DNA from: Rhodococcus sp. ARC_M5
GTDB taxonomy: Bacteria > Actinomycetota > Actinomycetes > Mycobacteriales > Mycobacteriaceae
Reading direction: 5' to 3'
Assembly (NCBI RefSeq): GCF_022810405.1
Contig: NZ_JALGQE010000029.1
Location: 1-39,987, forward strand
Length of the DNA stretch: 39,987 nt
This document shows, in pieces, positions 36,938 to 39,987 of this stretch. Every line of letters starts with the position of its first letter. Position 1 is the stretch's first letter. Below the pieces are notes generated by a model that ran no database searches, was not told the origin of the DNA, and was given only the letters and a program-made list of their open reading frames with translations. Both the position numbers and the translations under genes were made by a program.

Positions 36938-38410
36938 ATGGACACGATCACCGTCGATACACCTCAGGGCCAGGTTCGCGGTCGGACCGGTGCCGGCATC
37001 ACCTCGTTCCTCGGAGTGCCGTACGCCGAGGCCCCGTTCGGGCCCCGTCGATTCCAGGCGCCGTCGCCGCCACCCACGTGGGACGGCGTTCGCGACGCAC
37101 TCGAGCTCGGGGCCACCGTCCCCAAGGTGGGATACCGGCCGCCGACGAGCGAAATCCTGAGCGAGCCCGTCGTACCCGGCGACGACTGCCTGAACGTCAA
37201 CGTCTTCACCCCCGATATCAGCGGATCGGCGCCGGTGTTCGTCTGGATTCACGGCGGTGCATTCGTCAACGGCAGCAACGCCATTTCCACCTACGACGGT
37301 TCGGCCTTCGCACGAGACGGCGTCGTGGCCGTGGTGATCAACTACCGACTCGGAGTCGACGGTTTCGCGCTGATCGACGGTGCCCCGGCCAACCGAGGGA
37401 TGCTGGACCAGGTTGCGGCCCTCGAATGGGTGCGTGACCACATCGCCTCCTACGGCGGCGACCCCGCGCGGGTGACCATCGCGGGGGAGTCCGCGGGCGC
37501 GATGAGCGTCGGCACCCTGATGTCGATGCCGCGCGCCGACGGGCTCTTCGCACGGGCGATTCTGCAGAGTGGAGCCGGCCACCACGTCATCACCGCCGAG
37601 ACGGCCGCGAAGGTCTCCGCTGCGTTGGCGGCCTCGCTCGGTGTCGAGGCGTCGGTCGACGGGCTGGGTTCGGTACCGGTGGACGCGTTGGTGGACGCCC
37701 AACGCGAACTGTCCGATCGCATCACGGCCGAGGCCCCGACCGGAGCATGGGGTGAGCTCGCCCTGAACGTGATGGCCTTCGAGCCGTACATCGACGGTGA
37801 TGTGGTTCCGGCGCAGCCCTTTTCGCGCATCGGCGACGGCGCGAGCTCGCAGGTGGACGTGTTGATCGGCACCACCAGTGAGGAGCATGCGTTCTTCATC
37901 GTCCCGGCCGGAATAGTCCCGCACCTCACCGAGGACTACGTGAAGATGGTTCTCACCGGGTACCGGGCCGACGCGTCGGCGCTGGACCGGTACCGCGAAC
38001 AGCTACCCGACGCCTCGGCCGGCGAGCTGATGATCGCGGTCATGACCGACTGGTTCTTCCGCATCCCGGCCACGCGTCTGGTCGAGGCCCGTTCCGGAAA
38101 CGCCTTCGTCTACGAATTCACGTGGCGGTCGTCGCTGTTCGACGGGGCACTCGGGGCCTGTCACGCACTCGAGATCCCGTTCGCGTTCGACATGTTGCAC
38201 AAGCCCGAGACCGCGCGCATCACGGGGCCGAATCCGCCGCAGCAGGTGGCCGACGAGATGCATCGCGCCTGGGTCGACTTCGTGCGCGACGGCGCTCCCG
38301 GCTGGGACCGGTACGGCACCGACCGTGCGGTGATGATGTTCGGAAACGAGCCGGGCGTCGTCCTCGATCCGAGACCCGAAACGCGTGCGGTGTGGGACGG
38401 GGTGCGCTGA
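36938..38410 (+). CDS. Type B carboxylesterase/lipase
   Basis: A 490-residue alpha/beta hydrolase of the carboxylesterase B family. The nucleophile Ser185 is in GESAG, the oxyanion-hole motif HGGAF is at 105-109, the acid is probably Glu315 or Glu316 (GTTSEEHAF), and His409 in GACHALEIPF completes the triad. It hydrolyses carboxylic esters, and esters made by the Baeyer-Villiger monooxygenase at 8960 are one conceivable substrate, although the genes are far apart. No signal peptide is seen. It begins right after the hairpin that ends the aldo/keto reductase transcript. Confidence 0.93.
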   Translation: MDTITVDTPQGQVRGRTGAGITSFLGVPYAEAPFGPRRFQAPSPPPTWDGVRDALELGATVPKVGYRPPTSEILSEPVVPGDDCLNVNVFTPDISGSAPVFVWIHGGAFVNGSNAISTYDGSAFARDGVVAVVINYRLGVDGFALIDGAPANRGMLDQVAALEWVRDHIASYGGDPARVTIAGESAGAMSVGTLMSMPRADGLFARAILQSGAGHHVITAETAAKVSAALAASLGVEASVDGLGSVPVDALVDAQRELSDRITAEAPTGAWGELALNVMAFEPYIDGDVVPAQPFSRIGDGASSQVDVLIGTTSEEHAFFIVPAGIVPHLTEDYVKMVLTGYRADASALDRYREQLPDASAGELMIAVMTDWFFRIPATRLVEARSGNAFVYEFTWRSSLFDGALGACHALEIPFAFDMLHKPETARITGPNPPQQVADEMHRAWVDFVRDGAPGWDRYGTDRAVMMFGNEPGVVLDPRPETRAVWDGVR

Positions 38411-38461
38411 GCTTCCTGCTACAACCTCCGAACGTCGTCTGCGAGGTGGCTCGCAGGCGGG

Positions 38462-38468
38462 TTAATCT
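38462..38468 (+). promoter_or_regulatory. -10-like element before the NDH-2-like gene
   Basis: TTAATC (38462-38467) lies six bases, and TAATCT (38463-38468) five bases, before the ATG at 38474. No clear -35 or Shine-Dalgarno is seen. A leaderless transcript is inferred. Confidence 0.35.
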
Positions 38469-38473
38469 CGGAT

Positions 38474-39838
38474 ATGCGCAGATTCCTTCCCGGTGGCGGT
38501 ACGAGTTCTCCGGCCCCCGTGCGGCCTGCTCGTGTCGTGGTGGTCGGTGGCGGCTTCGGCGGCTTCAATGCTCTGCAGAGGCTCGCGAAGCTGCTGGGGC
38601 CGGATCGCGCCGTGCTGACGTTGGTGGCCCCCACCGACTACCTGCTCTACAGTCCGCTGCTTCCCGAGGTCGCGACCGGCGTGCTCGATCCTCGGGATAT
38701 CGCCGTCTCGACCCGTCAGGCACTGCCGCGCGCCAGGTTGGTGCTCGGTCACGTCACGACCGTCGATTTCGAGGCCCGCGAGTTGACGGTGACCGGTCCG
38801 GACGGTGACTCGACGCTGGAGTGGGACAAGCTGATACTCGCGCCGGGGTCGGTGACCAAGCAGTTCGACATCCCTGGCGTCGACGAGCACGCGTACGGTC
38901 TGAAGACCTTGAGTGAGGCCGTCTACATCCGCAACCATGTGCTGGCCCAACTCGATGCGGCCGATGCCCTGCCCGATACCCCGGAAGGCCGGAGCGAACG
39001 CGCGGAGCGGTTGACGGTCGTCGCTGTGGGTGCGGGCTACACGGGCACCGAATTCGTTGCGCAGATGCAGAATTGGGTTCGCGGTATCGCATCCCGATGG
39101 GCGAGCGTCGATCCCGAGGAGGTGCGCTGGGTGCTCGTCGACGTTGCCGATGCGGTACTTCCCGAGCTCGGTGAGCGACTCGGCAAGGAGGCGCTCGCCG
39201 TGCTCGCCGAACGCGGCGTCGACGTTCGGCTGGGTGTGTCGGTGGCCTCGGCGACCGCAACGTCGGTGACGCTCACCGACGACGAGGTCATCCCGTCGCG
39301 AACCCTCGTCTGGGGCGCAGGCGTCGCGGCGAGCCCGCTCATCGCGCAGCTGGGTCTGCCCACTGTGGGCGGGCGCCTCGTCGTCGGCGCGGACATGACC
39401 GTCCCCGAGGTACCGGACGTCTGGGCGATCGGCGACGCGGCCGCAGTTCCTGACCTCGCTGCCGACCCGTCGAAGCCCACACCACCGACGGCTCAGCACG
39501 CGCAGCGTCAAGGCGTTGCCGTCGCACGCAATGTCGCGGCGTCACTCGGCGTCGGGCAGGCGCGTCCGTACAAGCACAAGGACTTGGGGCTCGTCGCCGA
39601 TCTCGGTGGATTCGACGGTGTCGCAAAGCCTCTCGGAATTCCGCTGACCGGACCTGTGGCGAAGTTCGTTGCCCGCGGCTACCACCTGTATGCGTTGCCG
39701 ACGGTCTCCGCGCGAGTGCGAGTGGCGACGGACTGGCTGTACTCCTCGGTGCTGCCGACCCGAGTCGTCAACCTCGCCCAGGTGCGATCCGAGGATGCGC
39801 TGATCAAGAAGGCTCAGGCAATCGACCTGTACGAATAG
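38474..39838 (+). CDS. NADH dehydrogenase type II-like FAD/NAD(P) oxidoreductase
   Basis: A 454-residue pyridine nucleotide-disulfide-type flavoprotein. The FAD motif is VVVVGGGFGGF (about 21-31), the NAD(P)H motif GAGYTGTEF is in the middle (about 180), and VWAIGDAAAVPD near 316-327 binds the flavin tail. The C-terminal part (LVADLGGFDGVAKPLGIPL, then a partly hydrophobic region) resembles NDH-2 enzymes, which oxidise NADH and reduce quinone at the inner face of the membrane. It is clearly diverged from M. tuberculosis Ndh, so a related quinone- or carotenoid-linked reductase is possible. Starts at ATG 38474 with a likely leaderless promoter. Confidence 0.85.
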   Translation: MRRFLPGGGTSSPAPVRPARVVVVGGGFGGFNALQRLAKLLGPDRAVLTLVAPTDYLLYSPLLPEVATGVLDPRDIAVSTRQALPRARLVLGHVTTVDFEARELTVTGPDGDSTLEWDKLILAPGSVTKQFDIPGVDEHAYGLKTLSEAVYIRNHVLAQLDAADALPDTPEGRSERAERLTVVAVGAGYTGTEFVAQMQNWVRGIASRWASVDPEEVRWVLVDVADAVLPELGERLGKEALAVLAERGVDVRLGVSVASATATSVTLTDDEVIPSRTLVWGAGVAASPLIAQLGLPTVGGRLVVGADMTVPEVPDVWAIGDAAAVPDLAADPSKPTPPTAQHAQRQGVAVARNVAASLGVGQARPYKHKDLGLVADLGGFDGVAKPLGIPLTGPVAKFVARGYHLYALPTVSARVRVATDWLYSSVLPTRVVNLAQVRSEDALIKKAQAIDLYE

Positions 39839-39839
39839 A

Positions 39840-39852
39840 GCGGCTTCGCCGC
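39840..39852. terminator. Small GC hairpin after the NDH-2-like gene
   Basis: GCGGC and GCCGC form a five-base stem with loop TTC, two bases past the stop. It may terminate rightward transcription before the transposase remnant. A near copy is at 79-91. Confidence 0.4.
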
Positions 39853-39877
39853 ACGTGAGTGGAACTTCGTGACGGGT

Positions 39878-39987
39878 TCACGTGGTCGTCGCAACGAGCA
39901 GTCGTTTGTTGTACTCCTCGAGGGGAGTATCCCATCCCAGGGTTTTTCTGGGGCGGTTGTTCAGTAGCGCGGCGACCTCGTCGAGCC
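39878..39987 (-). CDS. IS30-family transposase, C-terminal end (cut by window edge)
   Basis: Thirty-five codons read leftward from the window edge to a TGA at 39878-39880. The translation contains LLNNRPRKTLGWDTPLEEYN and then KRLLVATTT at the end. The NNRPRKTLGW-x-TP pattern is the hallmark of the C-terminus of IS30-type integrase-fold transposases. The rest of the element lies outside the window. The element end and its inverted repeat should be in 39853-39877 but cannot be defined from one end, and no target duplication can be judged. This is too short for the main gene track and needs the flanking sequence. Confidence 0.8.
   Translation of the reverse strand, partial: LDEVAALLNNRPRKTLGWDTPLEEYNKRLLVATTT

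Overview
The window is high-GC actinobacterial DNA, most likely Rhodococcus or a close relative in the Mycobacteriales. The grounds are a 13E12-type DUF222/HNH protein, an EthA-type Baeyer-Villiger monooxygenase, an NDMA-dependent (mycofactocin-type) alcohol dehydrogenase, a protein with a mycothiol-dependent-isomerase-type domain, Actinobacteria-style scoAB, frequent GTG starts and many apparently leaderless promoters. It reads as ordinary chromosome rich in catabolic and redox genes. No rRNA, tRNA, CRISPR array, prophage or obvious genomic island was seen. The only mobile-element trace is the end of an IS30-type transposase running off the right edge.

Layout. 0.1-2.9 kb: a divergent HxlR regulator and RidA-like gene, a RibD_C/DHFR-like reductase and an AGE-family sugar isomerase. 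2.9-5.7 kb: two overlapping genes for membrane-anchored extracytoplasmic proteins (one beta-propeller-like) and a small membrane protein. 5.8-7.3 kb: a CGNR zinc-finger regulator divergent from an EamA exporter. 7.3-11.1 kb: a TetR regulator divergent from an SDR and EthA-type monooxygenase pair, then an F420-reductase-like oxidoreductase. 11.2-16.1 kb, minus strand: an M4 (protealysin-like) peptidase with its emfourin inhibitor, SurE and a PfkB kinase in an overlapping pair, and a phospholipase D protein. 16.1-19.6 kb: an aldo/keto reductase, scoAB with a divergent IclR regulator, and a small repeat protein. 19.8-22.0 kb: the DUF222-HNH protein with a disordered linker of about 200 residues. 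22.1-28.4 kb: an old-yellow-enzyme reductase, a two-domain sulfurtransferase, an SDR and acyl-CoA dehydrogenase operon, an ArsR and SRPBCC-DinB operon, and a P-loop kinase. 28.5-32.7 kb, minus strand: an AcoR-type activator, an aldehyde dehydrogenase and an NDMA-type alcohol dehydrogenase. 32.8-40.0 kb: a DJ-1/PfpI protein with a MarR regulator, a polytopic membrane protein, a second DHFR-like reductase, an aldo/keto reductase, a type B carboxylesterase, an NDH-2-like flavoprotein and the partial transposase.

How the genes work together. The common unit is a regulator next to, and usually divergent from, a small redox or degradation operon: HxlR/RidA, TetR/SDR-monooxygenase, IclR/scoAB, ArsR-SRPBCC, AcoR/ALDH-ADH and DJ-1-MarR. 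In several of these the intergenic gap holds a clear palindrome placed over a recognisable promoter (8004-8021, 27697-27720, two copies at 32848-32890, 18528-18570), so autoregulated circuits can be proposed from sequence. Around ten genes have a -10-like hexamer placed so that transcription would begin at the start codon. Gene ends are often marked by strong hairpins (16997-17033, 28439-28476, 36858-36923, 22018-22053, 26258-26283), some lying inside coding sequence.

No wholly new multi-gene system is evident. The points most worth a second look are the operator and promoter architectures, a related hairpin family, the degenerate or unusual enzymes (an AcoR-type activator lacking GAFTGA, a phospholipase D with an altered first HKD motif, a RidA relative lacking the usual arginine), the peptidase-inhibitor pair and the linker-expanded HNH protein.
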